A stretch of 64,000 bases of DNA from Streptomyces sp. PTY087I2. GTDB lineage: Bacteria > Actinomycetota > Actinomycetes > Streptomycetales > Streptomycetaceae. Below the pieces are notes generated by a model. The model worked only from the letters and a program-made list of their open reading frames with translations, was not told the origin of the DNA and did no database searches. The first letter of the stretch is position 1. Each line of letters opens with the position of its first letter. Positions 16,145-24,833 of this stretch are shown here, one piece after another. The stretch lies in the NCBI RefSeq assembly GCF_001687325.1, contig NZ_LZRD01000010.1:62001-126000 (forward strand). The letters run 5' to 3'. The position numbers and the translations under genes were made by a program.

Positions 16145-16223
16145 TCCCTAGGATGGGGTCAAGGCGTACGGGGGCGCGGGACGCGGCGGCGGCGTGGACG
16201 AGACGCCGGGCGAAGGGGATGCG

Positions 16224-17006
16224 GTGACGGAGAAGAGCGGCTCGGACGGCGGCGATCTGCCGGCCAGCCTGGAGGCGGCCTGGGGGCTGCGGGACCGCCC
16301 GGCCAAGGGCCCGAAGCCCGGCCTGAGCCTGGAGCGGATCGTGGCCGCGGCGGTGGGCGTCGCGGCGGCCGACGGGCTCGGGGCCGTGTCGATGGGCCGG
16401 GTCGCCCAGGAGGTCGGCGCGTCCACGATGTCCCTGTACCGGTACGTCTCCGCCAAGGACGAGCTGTACGTCCTGATGCAGGAGGCGGCCGTCGGCCCGC
16501 CGGAGCCCCTGACCGCGCTGGAGACCGGAGCGGGCTGGCGGGCGGCGCTGACCGAATGGGCCTCGGCGCAGCGCGACCGCTACCGCGCGAACCTCTGGGC
16601 GCTCCGGATCCCCATCGGCGGCCCGCCCGCGACGCCGAACTCGATCGCGTGGTGGGAGCAGGGGCTCCAGGCGCTGGGGGACACCGGTCTCGCCGAGGGC
16701 GACAAGACCTCGGTGATCCTGCTGATCTCCAACTTCGTCCGCAGCGAGGCGCTGATGATGAGCGACCTGGCGGCCGCCGTCACCACGCGCGGGATCACGC
16801 CCGAGGAGCTGATGGCCTCCTACGAACGCACCCTCAAGCGGCTCGTCGACCCCGAGCGGCACCCCGGGATCACCCGGCAGCTGGAGACCGGGGTGATGAG
16901 CGAGCCGGACGAGGCGGACTACGAGTTCACCTTCGGCATGGAACGCCTGCTGGACGGGGTGGAGGCGCTGGTCCGGAAGACGGCCGGCGGCGCCAAGTCC
17001 ACTTGA
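16224..17006 (+). CDS. TetR-family regulator of the divergent drug exporter
   Basis: 260 aa from GTG 16224, which has AAGGGGAT at good spacing; GTG 16194 is an alternative adding 10 residues. The TetR helix-turn-helix is clear (AVSMGRVAQEVGASTMSLYRYV split over two helices) at about residues 55-80, and the C-terminal half matches the TetR_C_1 class that includes tetracycline-type repressors. It is divergent from the DrrAB-like genes with the paired operators between, the usual layout for a self-regulating efflux repressor. The ligand is unknown. Confidence 0.87.
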   Translation: MTEKSGSDGGDLPASLEAAWGLRDRPAKGPKPGLSLERIVAAAVGVAAADGLGAVSMGRVAQEVGASTMSLYRYVSAKDELYVLMQEAAVGPPEPLTALETGAGWRAALTEWASAQRDRYRANLWALRIPIGGPPATPNSIAWWEQGLQALGDTGLAEGDKTSVILLISNFVRSEALMMSDLAAAVTTRGITPEELMASYERTLKRLVDPERHPGITRQLETGVMSEPDEADYEFTFGMERLLDGVEALVRKTAGGAKST

Positions 17007-17025
17007 GTTCAGGCGCGTACGCTTC

Positions 17026-17721
17026 ATGGTCATGAACGGAGAGAACCCCGCGAACGGCGACCGCTCCGATGCGGATTCCGGTCCCGGTCCCGGTTCCGGC
17101 GACGGACCGGCGCCGCTCGGTCTGCGGGAGCGCAAGAAGCGGCTGACGTACCAGGCGGTCTCCGACGCCGCCATCGCGATGTTCCTGGAACGGGGCTTCG
17201 ACAAGGTGTCGGTGGCGGAGGTGGCGGCCGCGGCGGACATCTCCAAGCCGACGCTGTTCCGGTACTTCCCCGCCAAGGAGGACCTGGTCCTGCACCGGTT
17301 CGCCGACCACGAGGACGAGTCGGCGAGGGTGGTCACGGCCCGCGCCCCGGACGAGACCCCGCTGGACGCCCTGCGCCGCCACTTCCTCGACGGCCTCGAC
17401 CGCCGCGACCCGGTGACCGGCCTCTGCGACGTACCACAGGTGCTGGCGTTCCTGCGCCTGCTGTACGGAACACCGTCCCTGGTCGCCCGCCTCCACGCCT
17501 ACCAGGGCCGCTCCGAGGCGGCCCTCGCCCGCGCACTCGGCGGCACGCTGCCCGACCGGCTCGCGGCGGGGCAGATCGTCGCGGCCCTGCGCATCCTGGC
17601 CCTGGAGAACTGGCGACGGATCGACGCGGGGGAGAGCGCGGACCGGGTGTACGCGGGGGCGGTCCAGGCGGCCGAGGAGGCGTTCGTACAGCTGCGGACG
17701 GGGTTGGAGCCGCGGGGCTGA
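17026..17721 (+). CDS. second TetR-family regulator
   Basis: 231 aa. An acidic, Gly/Pro-rich N-terminal tail of about 36 residues precedes a TetR helix-turn-helix (SVAEVAAAADISKPTLFRYF). The recognition helix differs fully from the preceding TetR, so the two are not recent duplicates. It starts 20 bp downstream of the first TetR gene (ATG 17026, or ATG 17032) and may be co-transcribed. Target and ligand unknown; no operator of its own is seen. Confidence 0.85.
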   Translation: MVMNGENPANGDRSDADSGPGPGSGDGPAPLGLRERKKRLTYQAVSDAAIAMFLERGFDKVSVAEVAAAADISKPTLFRYFPAKEDLVLHRFADHEDESARVVTARAPDETPLDALRRHFLDGLDRRDPVTGLCDVPQVLAFLRLLYGTPSLVARLHAYQGRSEAALARALGGTLPDRLAAGQIVAALRILALENWRRIDAGESADRVYAGAVQAAEEAFVQLRTGLEPRG

Positions 17722-17736
17722 GGGGCGGGGAGCGGC

Positions 17737-17814
17737 GGGGCCGTGGTCGGTCGGTGAGCAGGCGTGGTGAGTAAGGGGCCGTGGTCAGTCGGCGAGCAGT
17801 GCGGTGGTGAGTAC
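17737..17814. repeat. imperfect tandem duplication at the end of the phosphotransferase gene
   Basis: A unit beginning GGGGCCGTGGTC(A/G)GTCGG(C/T)GAGCAG and ending GTGGTGAGTA(A/C) occurs at 17737-17774 and 17775-17814 (38 and 40 bp). A degenerate third start (GGGACGGTGGTC) follows. The second copy covers the C-terminal codons of the minus-strand phosphotransferase gene (stop at 17785). Confidence 0.7.
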
Positions 17815-18594
17815 GGGACGGTGGTCGACCAGCCAGTCCTGGTGCCTGTCCCACTCCGTACGCCCGCTCCGCTCGTACGCCGCCGTGTACGCCGCGTCCC
17901 CCCGCTCCACGCGCCGCTCGACGAACGCCCGGCACACCGCGGTGGCCTGCTCGATCACTTGGGGTAGGACCGCCCGGTCCGCGCGCCCCAGTCCGTAGCC
18001 GTCGGCCAGGACGCGCAGGCGGTACGCCGGGTCGAGAGCGGGGCGGCCTCGCATCGGGACCCAGTAGCGCGCCGCCATGGCCACGTCCCACACCGGGCGG
18101 CCGGGCGCGGCCAGGTCGAAGTCGATGAGGGCGGCGGCGCGACCGTCCCGGAAGACCACGTTCTCCAGACACGCGTCGTTGTGGCAGACCACCGTGCCGG
18201 GAGCCGTCGCCCCTTCCGGATCGGCCAGATCGGCGGGCCAGCCGGCCGAGTGGTCGAACGGTACGCCCGCCGCCGCGTCGTGCAGGCGCCGGAGCAGCGC
18301 CCCCACGGAGCGCAGGGCGTCGTCCGTCCAGGCCCAGTCCGGATAGGGAGTGACGGCGACCTCGCCGGGAACGTACGAGAGCCGCTCGCGACGCCCGGAG
18401 GCGGAGACCCCCAGGGGCACGGGCACACCGTCGAACCCCTGCCCGCGCAGCACCCGGAGGTGGGCGTGCAGGACGGAGACGTGGGGTGGAGCGGGGCGTT
18501 CGACGGTGTCGCCGTGGCGCAGGACGGCCCCGGCGTTGGCCATGCCGCCGGTCAGCACTTCCGCTTCACGGTCCACTTCCGGTTCACGGTCCAT
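17785..18594 (-). CDS. aminoglycoside phosphotransferase-fold kinase
   Basis: 269 aa from the ATG at 18594. It has the catalytic loop VVCHNDACLENVVF (Brenner motif H-N-D-x-x-x-x-N) and the metal-binding IDFDLA, both typical of APH/choline-kinase-like enzymes. The N-terminal lobe is short, and the glycine loop is not obvious. The start overlaps the stop of the upstream HAD gene by 11 bp, so the two are coupled. Substrate unknown; antibiotic resistance should not be assumed. Confidence 0.82.
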   Translation of the reverse strand: MDREPEVDREAEVLTGGMANAGAVLRHGDTVERPAPPHVSVLHAHLRVLRGQGFDGVPVPLGVSASGRRERLSYVPGEVAVTPYPDWAWTDDALRSVGALLRRLHDAAAGVPFDHSAGWPADLADPEGATAPGTVVCHNDACLENVVFRDGRAAALIDFDLAAPGRPVWDVAMAARYWVPMRGRPALDPAYRLRVLADGYGLGRADRAVLPQVIEQATAVCRAFVERRVERGDAAYTAAYERSGRTEWDRHQDWLVDHRPVLTTALLAD

Positions 18595-19318
18595 GGGGCT
18601 CACGGCTCCCGCCGGTGCGCTCCGCTCCCACCACTGCTTCCTCCGCACAGGGGCCCAACGCCCGTCGCAGGTCGGCCGGTTCGCGGTAGAGGGCTGTGGT
18701 CATGCCGAGGGCGGTGGCCGCGTCGATGTTCTCCTGGCGGTCGTCCACGAACAGGCACCGGTCCATCGGTACGCCGGCCCGCTCGGCCGCGATGCGGTAG
18801 ATGGCCGGGTCGGGCTTGGCCACCTGCTCCACCGCGCTGCTCACGACCGCGTCGGCGAGGTCGGTCAGGCCCAACAGTGCGAGGTCCGCCTCCAGTTGGA
18901 GGGTCGCGTTGGTGACGAGGACCAGCGGGACATGGGCCCTGGCCCGGCGCAGCAGCGACACCACCTCCTCGTCGGCCCGGAACGGCGCGTCCGCGAGCGC
19001 CCGGCCCAACTCGTTGGCCCGCGCCGCGCCCACCCGCTCCGTGAGCCCGGCGGCGATGGACTCCACCCAGGCGTCCGGGGTGATCCGCCCGAGCAGCAGC
19101 GGGAGGTCGATCTCGGGCGCGTAACCGATGTCGGTCGTCGTGCCTTCCGGCAGTCCGGCGGCCCGCTCCAGGGCGGCGAGAGGGGCGGTGTCGTAGAAGC
19201 GGATGACGTTGTCGAGGTCGCAGAGCACGGCGTCGAAGGCGCGGCCGACGGGGGACGGTGCGGCGGCGGGGGTGGCGGTCGGGGTGCGGTCGTCGCCCGG
19301 GGCGTATCGCGTGTTCAT
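18584..19318 (-). CDS. HAD-superfamily hydrolase
   Basis: 244 aa from ATG 19318, preceded by AGGAGA. All four HAD motifs are present: CDLDNV (nucleophile Asp and +2 Asp), VTNAT, the Lys in AKPDPAIY, and FVDDRQENIDAA. This is a subfamily IA, GMTTALY-type phosphatase or dehalogenase-like protein. It is coupled to the kinase-fold gene downstream, which may mean a shared small-molecule substrate, but none is identified. Confidence 0.85.
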   Translation of the reverse strand: MNTRYAPGDDRTPTATPAAAPSPVGRAFDAVLCDLDNVIRFYDTAPLAALERAAGLPEGTTTDIGYAPEIDLPLLLGRITPDAWVESIAAGLTERVGAARANELGRALADAPFRADEEVVSLLRRARAHVPLVLVTNATLQLEADLALLGLTDLADAVVSSAVEQVAKPDPAIYRIAAERAGVPMDRCLFVDDRQENIDAATALGMTTALYREPADLRRALGPCAEEAVVGAERTGGSREPHGP

Positions 19319-19463
19319 GCCTGGTCTCCTGCGTGGCCTTTGGCGGGGTGGTGCGTGGTCGACCATAAGCGGCCGCCGGACCGTTCATGGCCGACCACTA
19401 CCGCCCTTTCGGGCGGCCCGCGGGACAGCACGCGTCACCGTGTGTCCCACACTCGGCGGCGGG

Positions 19464-20495
19464 TCAGCCGGTCAGGGCCCGCCAGGTCACCGGGCCCGCC
19501 TCGCCGTCGGCCACCAGCCGGTTGGCGCTCTGGTAGGCGCGGACGGCGCTCGTGGTGACGGATCCGAATCCGCCGTCGACCGCCAGCCCGGCGCTGCGTT
19601 TGTTCAGCGCGGTCTGTAGGGCCCGGACGTGGTCCCCGCTGCTGCCCTGCCGCAGCGTGTACACGAGCGCGGGCCAGGTGGCCGGGCCGACCTGGCCGTC
19701 GGCCACCAGCCCTTTCGAGCTCTGGAACCGCTTGACGGCGGCGACCGACACGGAACCGTACTGTCCGTCGGCGACCAGCGTGTGGCCTCGCCGGGTCATC
19801 AGGCGCTGGATCACGACGACCGTGGCGCCGCTCGCGCCCGGGTCGATCCGCGACCAGCCGCCGGACAGGTCCACACCCCGGGCGGCCAGGAAGCCGACCG
19901 GGTTCACCGTGCTGCCGAGGCTTCCCGTGTGCGTCTCGAAGTGGAGGTGCGGCCCGGTCACATTGCCGGTCGCCCCCATGTCGGCGATCCGCTGTCCGGC
20001 GGTGACCGTGGCGTTGAGGGCGACGCGGTAGGCGCTGAGGTGCCCGTAGTACGTGTACTGGTTGCCGCCGTGCGCGATCACCAGGGCGTTACCGGTCCGG
20101 CCGGGCAGGCCCCCGCCCCACGACCGCCGGACGACCGTGCCCGCGGCCGCCGCGTGGACGGCGGTGCCCGTGGAGTTGCTGACGTCCTGGCCGGCGTGGG
20201 AGGCGCCGCCTCGGGGCGCGCCGTAGTGGCCGCCGGCCGGGAACCGGCCCAGGGCGGGATTCGCCCACGCCCCGTTCTTCGCGGCCGCCGCTGCCGCTGC
20301 TTCCGCCGCTGCCGAGGCCGCCGCTTCCGCTTCCGCCGCTACGGCCGTGGACGCCCCGGCCGACAGGTTCACGGCGAGCGCGCCCAGTCCCAGGCCGGCC
20401 AGCAGCGCTCGACGGGACAGTCCGTGGACCGGGCCGCCCTCCTCGTCCACCGGCGTTTCGGCCGGTACGGCGGTGGTCGCGCAGGATCGGCACAT
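19464..20495 (-). CDS. secreted M23 (LytM) endopeptidase with two peptidoglycan-binding domains
   Basis: 343 aa. A twin-arginine-like signal (SRRALLAGLGLG) ends near an Ala-rich segment, then a LytM metallopeptidase with zinc motifs HAGQD and GPHLHFE, then two PG_binding_1 repeats (VADGQYGSVSVAAVKRFQ and AVDGGFGSVTTSAVRAYQ). It should cleave peptide cross-bridges in the wall outside the cell. A poly-Ala/Glu stretch (about residues 53-72) links the signal to the domain. Monocistronic. Confidence 0.9.
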   Translation of the reverse strand: MCRSCATTAVPAETPVDEEGGPVHGLSRRALLAGLGLGALAVNLSAGASTAVAAEAEAAASAAAEAAAAAAAKNGAWANPALGRFPAGGHYGAPRGGASHAGQDVSNSTGTAVHAAAAGTVVRRSWGGGLPGRTGNALVIAHGGNQYTYYGHLSAYRVALNATVTAGQRIADMGATGNVTGPHLHFETHTGSLGSTVNPVGFLAARGVDLSGGWSRIDPGASGATVVVIQRLMTRRGHTLVADGQYGSVSVAAVKRFQSSKGLVADGQVGPATWPALVYTLRQGSSGDHVRALQTALNKRSAGLAVDGGFGSVTTSAVRAYQSANRLVADGEAGPVTWRALTG

Positions 20496-20652
20496 CGTGT
20501 CTCCCTCGAAGCGGGCGGGCGAGCTGGGTGCGAGGTTCTACCCGCATAGACGCTAGGGTCGGCCGACCGTCCTGTCAGGGGTCCACGGGCCCACAACGGG
20601 GCCCAACGTGCGGAGCGGCAGGCCGTGTTGGCCGACCGCCCCGCACGGGATG

Positions 20653-21507
20653 TCAGAGCGCGGCGAGTTCGGCGAGCAGCTCCGCGGCCGGCTTCGGGCG
20701 GACGAGCCAGCGCAGATGGCTGCCTTCGAGGGTCCGTACGTCGAAGGGGTTGTCGGGCGTGAGCGCGTCGGCCTCGCGGATCATGCGGTCCTGCACGGCG
20801 GGCGGAAGGCTGGTGTCGGCGGCCAGGCGCACGTAGGTCCGGGGGATCCGCCCCCAGGTCGCGGCCTGCGCCCGGTCGGCCGACGTACCGACGTCCAGAT
20901 TCTCGTCGGGCTGGAAGGAGTTGAGGAAGGTCCGGAACTCGTCGTCGGTGAGGTCGGCGGCGAACGCCTGCTTGAACGCGGCGAGCGCCGCCGGGTCGGC
21001 CGTACGGAAGTTGACCCGCAGCAGCCCGAGTTCGGCCGGGTTCCCGACGAGCGCGAGGGCCAGGGCTCCCGCGTCGACGTCGGCCATCTCCGGCTCGGCG
21101 TAGTAGTCGTTCACGTCCAGATCGACGGGGCACCAGGCGGAGACGTAGACGATCCGGTCGATCAGGTCCGGCCGGGCGTTGGCGACGGCGGTGGCCGTGG
21201 CGCCGCCCCGGCTGTGGGCGACGAGGACGGTGGGCCCGTTCCGCTTGGCGCGTTCCAGGACCTCGATCACATGGGCCACGTTGTCCGCGAGGGTGACGCC
21301 CTTGATGGCCCCCGGTTCCGCGGCGAGCGCGCCGAGATCCTGGGGCGTCTGGTAGGCGGCGGGGTACGTGGCCCCGAATCCGTGCCCCGGAAGGTCGACC
21401 GCGGCCGATCGGTGCCCGAGCAGGGCGAGTTCGGCCTGGAGCGGGGCGAAGGAGAACGAGTTCGCGAAGGCTCCGTGAACGAGGACGAAGGTCGGAAGAG
21501 TCGGCAT
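20653..21507 (-). CDS. alpha/beta hydrolase
   Basis: 284 aa. Oxyanion region FVLVHGAFA near the N-terminus, nucleophile elbow AHSRGG, and a C-terminal His in LEGSHLRWL complete a catalytic set. No signal peptide. It resembles esterase-like or hydroxynitrile-lyase-like single-domain hydrolases. It lies 75 bp from the MFS gene on the same strand and may share its transcript. Substrate unknown. Confidence 0.85.
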   Translation of the reverse strand: MPTLPTFVLVHGAFANSFSFAPLQAELALLGHRSAAVDLPGHGFGATYPAAYQTPQDLGALAAEPGAIKGVTLADNVAHVIEVLERAKRNGPTVLVAHSRGGATATAVANARPDLIDRIVYVSAWCPVDLDVNDYYAEPEMADVDAGALALALVGNPAELGLLRVNFRTADPAALAAFKQAFAADLTDDEFRTFLNSFQPDENLDVGTSADRAQAATWGRIPRTYVRLAADTSLPPAVQDRMIREADALTPDNPFDVRTLEGSHLRWLVRPKPAAELLAELAAL

Positions 21508-21581
21508 GCTCCCCAGGTTCCACCGGAATGATCTTCAGGGGCAAGGCCCGGGAGGCGAGGTTCTCGGTTTCCGGAGTCCTG

Positions 21582-22859
21582 TCACCGCTTGGACGAAGGC
21601 GACAGTGACGATGCTGGTGGAGGGCCGGGGGTCTGGAGCTCGGCGCGTCGCAGCACCGGGACGGCGATACCGAACACCGCGGCGAGCAAGCAGATTCCCC
21701 CGCACACGGTGAAGAACATGGCGGCGCCCCACACCGCCACCGTGACGCCGACGACGGGGAAGAACACCGGGGCGAGGCCCAGCGCGCACAGGGTGGTGAC
21801 CGACGTGACCCGGCCCAGATACCGCGGGTCGGTCTCCGTCTGGACCAGGGCGCCGGTCACCGCCGCGGTGATTCCGCTGGTCAGCCCGATCAGCGCGCCG
21901 AACACGACGGCGTACGGCAGGGATCGCGTATGCCCGAGGGCGACCGCTCCTACGGCCGTGATGAACAACGCGCCGGACATCGCCGGCCCGGCGCGTGGGA
22001 CGCGGGCCCGGACCGCGAGCAGCAGGGCGGCGGCCCCGGCGCCGATGCTGAACGCGCTCGCGATCCACCCCATGCCCGTGGCGCCCCAGCCGCGTTCGTC
22101 CGCCAGGAGCACCAGGCCGGCGGCGACCGGACCGCTGAAGCACATCTCGCTCAGGCCGATCACCGTGACCAGCGGTGCGAGCATCCGGTGCCGGCGGATG
22201 TAGCGCAGCCCGTCGATCAACTCGCTCCGGGCAGAGGCGCGTTGAGGTATCGACGGCAGAGGCGAGACACGCACGGCGAGCAGGAGGGCCAGCGAGACGG
22301 CGAACAGCGCACCGGCGGCCGCGAGCGCGGCGGCCGCACCGCCCGTCGCGAGGACGACTCCCGCCAGGAGAGGGCCCACGGCGTTGCTCAGCCGGATCGA
22401 GAGGCCGCGCATCCCCTGGATCCTGGCGAGTTGTTCCGGGGCCGTGATGCGCGAGGGAAGGGCGCCCACGGCCGGCATGAACACCGCGTCGACCACGCCG
22501 AACACCAGGGCCAGCGGGATGAGCAGCCACAGATTCGACGCGATCAGCAGCACCGCCGCCGCGGCGGCGAGAATCACGACGCAGCGGGTCGCGTCACTGG
22601 CGACGGCGACCCGGCGCGGCCCGAACCGGTCCGCCACGACGCCTCCGCCGAGCATGAGCACCGCCCGGGGTAACGCCCCGGCGGCGATCACCAGACCGAC
22701 CTGCGACGGCCCGGCAGCCCGCGTGGCGGACCAGGAAAGGGCGAGGAAGTACACGACGTCACCGGTGACGGACGCGGTGTGGGCGGTGAGCCAGCGCAGG
22801 ACGTTCAGGTCCCGGTACGCGGGCAGCCCAGGCGGCGGCGCCATGCCGTACGAGGTCAT
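21582..22859 (-). CDS. MFS transporter (MFS_3/EntS-like efflux type)
   Basis: 425 aa with twelve hydrophobic segments, an MFS loop motif between helices 2 and 3 (GGVVADRFGPRRVAV) and a second half-copy around DPRYLGRVTSV. The fold class includes many drug and siderophore exporters. The ATG overlaps the stop of the upstream regulator gene by 4 bp, so regulator and pump are translationally coupled. Substrate unknown. Confidence 0.88.
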   Translation of the reverse strand: MTSYGMAPPPGLPAYRDLNVLRWLTAHTASVTGDVVYFLALSWSATRAAGPSQVGLVIAAGALPRAVLMLGGGVVADRFGPRRVAVASDATRCVVILAAAAAVLLIASNLWLLIPLALVFGVVDAVFMPAVGALPSRITAPEQLARIQGMRGLSIRLSNAVGPLLAGVVLATGGAAAALAAAGALFAVSLALLLAVRVSPLPSIPQRASARSELIDGLRYIRRHRMLAPLVTVIGLSEMCFSGPVAAGLVLLADERGWGATGMGWIASAFSIGAGAAALLLAVRARVPRAGPAMSGALFITAVGAVALGHTRSLPYAVVFGALIGLTSGITAAVTGALVQTETDPRYLGRVTSVTTLCALGLAPVFFPVVGVTVAVWGAAMFFTVCGGICLLAAVFGIAVPVLRRAELQTPGPPPASSLSPSSKR

Positions 22860-23491
22860 ATGCCGCCACCACCCACGTCGAGGTCCACGGTGCCGGGCAC
22901 GGGAAACGCCTGCACCTGCAACGACACCGGGGCGGCCCCCTGCGGAGCCTCGGCCTCACCGCGCCGGTAGCGGGAGATCACCTCGAACATCTCGGCCCGC
23001 ATCCGGTCGACCTCCTCCGGAGTCAGCCACAGCGCGAAGTCGCCGTACACGCTGGCCTCGTACCACTCGGCCGGAAGCAGCGGCACCTCCTGGGCGGCCT
23101 TCCGCAGCCGGTCGACGCAGGCCAGGGCGACGGCCTGCGCATAGGCGCGCCCCGCTTCGCGCTGCTCGGCGGGCCCGGCGGCCGGGTCATGAACCGACTG
23201 GCGGTGCGCGGACTCCCACCACCGCTCACGTCCCGTGCCCCGTTCCGGAGCCTCCACGATGAGCCCGCCCGCCGCGAGACGACGCAGGTGGTAGCTGGCC
23301 GAACCCGGGTTGATGCCGAGCTCGTCGGCGATCCGGGTCGCCGTCGACGGACCGCGCTGACGCAGCAGGGTCAGCACGTTCACCCGCAACGGATGAGCGA
23401 GCACGCGCAGCCTGGCGGTGTCGAGCTGGATGTCCCGCTCCGTGGCGGGCTCGTCGGACGGGGAAGGGGAGGCCGTGGACGAAGAGGTCAT
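22856..23491 (-). CDS. ArsR/HTH_20-type regulator coupled to the MFS pump
   Basis: 211 aa from ATG 23491. Winged-helix N-terminus: LRVLAHPLRVNVLTLLRQ, then GPSTATRIADELGINPGSASYHLRRL, then a wing. The long C-terminal half (about 120 residues) probably senses a ligand or mediates dimerisation. It overlaps the MFS gene (ATGA) and is divergent from the XRE regulator gene, whose palindrome lies between them. Likely controls its own operon; inferred from context. Confidence 0.85.
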   Translation of the reverse strand: MTSSSTASPSPSDEPATERDIQLDTARLRVLAHPLRVNVLTLLRQRGPSTATRIADELGINPGSASYHLRRLAAGGLIVEAPERGTGRERWWESAHRQSVHDPAAGPAEQREAGRAYAQAVALACVDRLRKAAQEVPLLPAEWYEASVYGDFALWLTPEEVDRMRAEMFEVISRYRRGEAEAPQGAAPVSLQVQAFPVPGTVDLDVGGGGI

Positions 23492-23574
23492 GGACGCAGA
23501 GACTAGACCTGCAACAGTTGTGTCGAAAGAGATGTTGTGAACGGTGGAAGGGCCGACCGGCCGTGGCGCGCGAC

Positions 23575-23602
23575 ACTTTTGCAAGCACGTGCTTGCAAAA
23601 GT
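23575..23602. promoter_or_regulatory. 28-bp perfect palindrome upstream of the XRE regulator gene
   Basis: The half-site is ACTTTTGCAAGCAC, followed directly by its exact reverse complement. A weaker related element, GCAA-GAGTG-TTGC, lies at about 23605-23617. It overlaps the predicted -35 element of the downstream gene, so a protein bound here should repress it. The XRE protein itself is the most likely ligand. Confidence 0.7.
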
Positions 23603-23622
23603 TAGCAAGAGTGTTGCACTAT
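23593..23622 (+). promoter_or_regulatory. predicted promoter giving a leaderless XRE regulator mRNA
   Basis: -35-like TTGCAA (23593-23598), 18-bp spacer, -10-like CACTAT (23617-23622). The expected start is at about 23629, the A of the ATG. No Shine-Dalgarno sequence precedes that ATG. Confidence 0.5.
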
Positions 23623-23628
23623 CGAGTC

Positions 23629-24105
23629 ATGGCATCACTCAACGTCGGCAATCTCGGTGAGTACCTGCGGGAGCAGCGCCGTGCAGCGCAGCTCTCGTTG
23701 CGGCAGCTCGCCGATGCCACCGGGGTGTCGAACCCGTATCTCAGCCAGATCGAGCGCGGTCTGCGCAAGCCCAGCGCGGATGTGCTCCAGCAGGTCGCCA
23801 AGGCGCTGCGGATCTCGGCCGAGACCCTGTACGTCCGTGCGGGGATCCTCGACGAGCGGGAGCGGGAGGAGCTGGAGACGCGGGCGGTCATTCTGGCCGA
23901 TCCGTCGATCAACGAGCGGCAGAAGAACGTTCTGCTCCAGATCTACGACTCCTTCCGCCGCGAGAACGGATTCGCGCCCGGGCCCGACGCGGACGTGAAA
24001 GATGACGCGGATGCCGGGCCCCGTAAAGGCGACGAGGCCGGGACGGCCCGTAACGGCGACGACGCCGGTGCGGGTGCCACCGAAGACCAAGACCCTCACA
24101 GCTAG
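23629..24105 (+). CDS. XRE-family helix-turn-helix regulator (Rv0474-like)
   Basis: 158 aa. HTH_3 domain at about residues 8-62 (REQRRAAQLSLRQLADATG, then SNPYLSQIERGLRKPS), an alpha-helical middle with ILADPSINERQKNVLLQIY, and an acidic disordered tail. Gene order XRE / HbhA-like / DUF2516 matches Rv0474-Rv0475-Rv0476 of M. tuberculosis. The start at 23629 is fixed by MASLNVGNLGEYLR and the absence of a ribosome binding site further up. Likely autoregulated through the 28-bp palindrome. Confidence 0.87.
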   Translation: MASLNVGNLGEYLREQRRAAQLSLRQLADATGVSNPYLSQIERGLRKPSADVLQQVAKALRISAETLYVRAGILDEREREELETRAVILADPSINERQKNVLLQIYDSFRRENGFAPGPDADVKDDADAGPRKGDEAGTARNGDDAGAGATEDQDPHS

Positions 24106-24139
24106 CAGCTGGTTCTGATGATCCGGGAGGACCACAGTC

Positions 24140-24814
24140 ATGGCCATCACCGATGACCTGCGCAAGACCCTCACCGACCCCACCCCCCTCTACTTCGCCG
24201 CCGGTACGGCCGACCTGGCCGTCCAGCAGGCGCGCAAGGTTCCGGCGCTGATCGAGCAGCTGCGGGCCGAGGCGCCCGAGCGGATCGACGCCGTGCGCAA
24301 CACCGACCCCAAGGCCGTGCAGGAGAAGGTGACCACGCAGGCCAAGGAGGCCCAGGCCACCGTGCAGGCGAAGGTCACCGAGGTCTTCGGTTCGTTCGAC
24401 GCCGCCGACCTGAAGAAGCTCGGCGAGAGCGCCCAGGACCTGGCGCTCCGCAGCGTGGGCGTGGCCGCCGAGTACGCGATCAAGGCCCGTGAGACGTACG
24501 AGAGGGTCGCCGAGCACGGCGAGCAGACCGTACGGACCTGGCGCGGGGAGACCGCGGAGGAGATCGTCGAGATCGCCGCCGTCGTCGAGGCCGAGCCGAA
24601 GGCCACCACCGTCAAGACCGCTCCCAAGGCCACCAAAGTTGCGCCCAAGGGCGAGGCCAAGAGTGCGCCGGCCGCCGGTGGCTCCGTCAAGGCCGCCCCG
24701 GCCAAGCCCGCCGCCCCGGTGAAGTCCGCCGAGGCCAAGGCCGCGCCCGCCAAGAAGACGCCCGCGCCGCGCAAGCCCGCGGCCAGGAAGACCCCGCCGG
24801 CCGACGGCAAGTGA
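24140..24814 (+). CDS. HbhA-like helical protein with Lys/Ala/Pro-rich tail
   Basis: 224 aa. Residues 1 to about 150 are predicted coiled-coil helix (LYFAAGTADLAVQQARKVPALIEQL and onward), and 150-224 is a Lys/Ala/Pro-rich tail (AAPAKKTPAPRKPAARK). This is the architecture of the mycobacterial heparin-binding hemagglutinin HbhA (Rv0475), whose basic tail binds heparan sulfate. In a soil organism the tail more likely binds polyanions such as DNA or wall polymers. It has no signal peptide, as in HbhA. 34 bp downstream of the XRE gene; probably one operon. Confidence 0.85.
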   Translation: MAITDDLRKTLTDPTPLYFAAGTADLAVQQARKVPALIEQLRAEAPERIDAVRNTDPKAVQEKVTTQAKEAQATVQAKVTEVFGSFDAADLKKLGESAQDLALRSVGVAAEYAIKARETYERVAEHGEQTVRTWRGETAEEIVEIAAVVEAEPKATTVKTAPKATKVAPKGEAKSAPAAGGSVKAAPAKPAAPVKSAEAKAAPAKKTPAPRKPAARKTPPADGK

Positions 24815-24833
24815 CCCTCACGGGTCCTGGCCC

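Noticed and set aside
16092-17336. Upstream extension of the DrrA-like ATPase frame
   Set aside because: The extension runs through the TetR operators and both divergent TetR genes; the family start is MTDPIRQGG at 16091.
23575-23617. Nur box (TTGCAA-N5-TTGCAA) at the XRE promoter
   Set aside because: TTGCAA half-sites exist, but their spacing is 8, not 5, and the element is better explained as a 28-bp autoregulatory palindrome.
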